Below are positions 49,674 through 49,906 of a stretch of DNA of 49,906 nucleotides, piece after piece. The DNA comes from an uncultured Acidobacteriia bacterium. GTDB lineage: Bacteria > Acidobacteriota > Terriglobia > Bryobacterales > Bryobacteraceae. Position numbers and translations under genes: made by a program. A model generated the notes under the pieces. The model did no database searches. It was not told the DNA's origin and saw nothing but the letters and a program-made list of their open reading frames with translations. Where the stretch lies: the NCBI GenBank assembly GCA_903907865.1, contig CAIVPR010000013.1, positions 1-49,906 on the forward strand. The letters run 5' to 3'. Position 1 is the first letter of the stretch; every line of letters starts with the position of its first letter.

Positions 49674-49906
49674 ATGACAACCACGCCCCAAAGCACACAC
49701 CGCCCCCGTTCCGAAGCCCAGATCGCCGCATCCCGCGCCAACGGAGCCAAATCCCGTGGCCCCAAGACCCCCGAGGGCAAGGCCATTGCCGCCCAAAACG
49801 CCCTCCGCCACGGCTGCCTCGCCAAGCTCACCGTCATGAAGGGGGAGGACGAGCACTCCTTCATGCAGCTCTCCGCCAACCTCATCCACGCCTTCCATCC
49901 CACCGA
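49674..49906 (+). CDS. Second 'TGPRTPEGK'-type protein, cut by the window edge
   Basis: MTTTPQSTHRPRSEAQIAAS, then RANGAKSRGPKTPEGKAIAA, QNALRHGCLAKLTVMKGED and SFMQLSANLIHAF. The block NGAKSRGPKTPEGKAIAAQN matches the protein whose gene starts at 4687. A TAGAAT box at 49658-49663 lies 10 bases before the ATG, so the leader is very short. The gene continues past the window. Function unknown. Confidence 0.7.
   Translation, partial: MTTTPQSTHRPRSEAQIAASRANGAKSRGPKTPEGKAIAAQNALRHGCLAKLTVMKGEDEHSFMQLSANLIHAFHPT

Noticed and set aside
1-49906. rRNA, tRNA, prophage or integrase
   Set aside because: I found no rRNA or tRNA-like sequence, no capsid, terminase or integrase gene; island borders show only repeats and gene fragments.

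Overview
This is a high-GC, gene-dense bacterial chromosome segment with no rRNA or tRNA gene that I can see. The proteome style suggests an Acidobacteriota member near Solibacter/Bryobacter: two proteins of the short 'TGPRTPEGK' type lie at the two ends, a TldD/TldE pair carries a Tat signal, CBM9-like secreted proteins are present, and short 'CCGAGCCACGACCGCAAGGG' repeats sit at gene ends. The taxonomic placement is inference from these signatures only.

Layout. 0-11 kb: an acyl-CoA ligase with two paralogous membrane proteins, a secreted CBM9-like protein, a cation P-type ATPase, a small gene graveyard (CheB and CBM9 fragments) and a large HExxH protein of unknown family. 10.7-18 kb: one long minus-strand run of SDR, lipoprotein sugar-binding protein, APH-type kinase, histidine phosphatase, acyl-CoA dehydrogenase, sensor diguanylate cyclase and then the HExxH protein. 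The kinase/phosphatase/dehydrogenase/SDR set looks like a split bacterial version of ACAD10/ACAD11 or the levulinate (Lva) pathway. 18-23.4 kb: a HEPN gene broken by a 234-bp MITE-like element, a long-chain acyl-CoA synthetase, a truncated and frameshifted unknown gene, and VapBC. 23.4-37.3 kb: an MFS transporter with an alpha-glucuronidase-like hydrolase, a BrnTA locus with a frameshifted toxin, TldD/TldE, HigBA with a clear promoter-operator, a DoxX-like protein, a SWIM/SNF2 helicase, a DUF1175-like protein, and a metallophosphoesterase coupled to an AhpD-like protein.

37.3-49.9 kb is a defence-type island. It holds a membrane-anchored STAND NTPase with almost identical 120-bp TPR units, a P-loop ATPase, a compact ubiquitin-like module (ComEC-type metallo-beta-lactamase fold, one 739-residue E2-E1-JAB fusion and a four-helix membrane protein), a MntA/HepT remnant, and a DprA-like plus phosphoribosyltransferase pair that matches the ShosTA system. 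The ubiquitin-like module has lower GC than its surroundings. It lies between an N-terminal fragment and a C-terminal fragment of what looks like one TPR gene, so it appears to have been inserted into an older ATPase/TPR operon.

A recurring theme is decay of toxin genes next to intact antitoxin genes: BrnT, HepT, a second HigB tail and the HEPN gene. Several promoters place a TANAAT box so close to the start codon that the transcripts should be leaderless.
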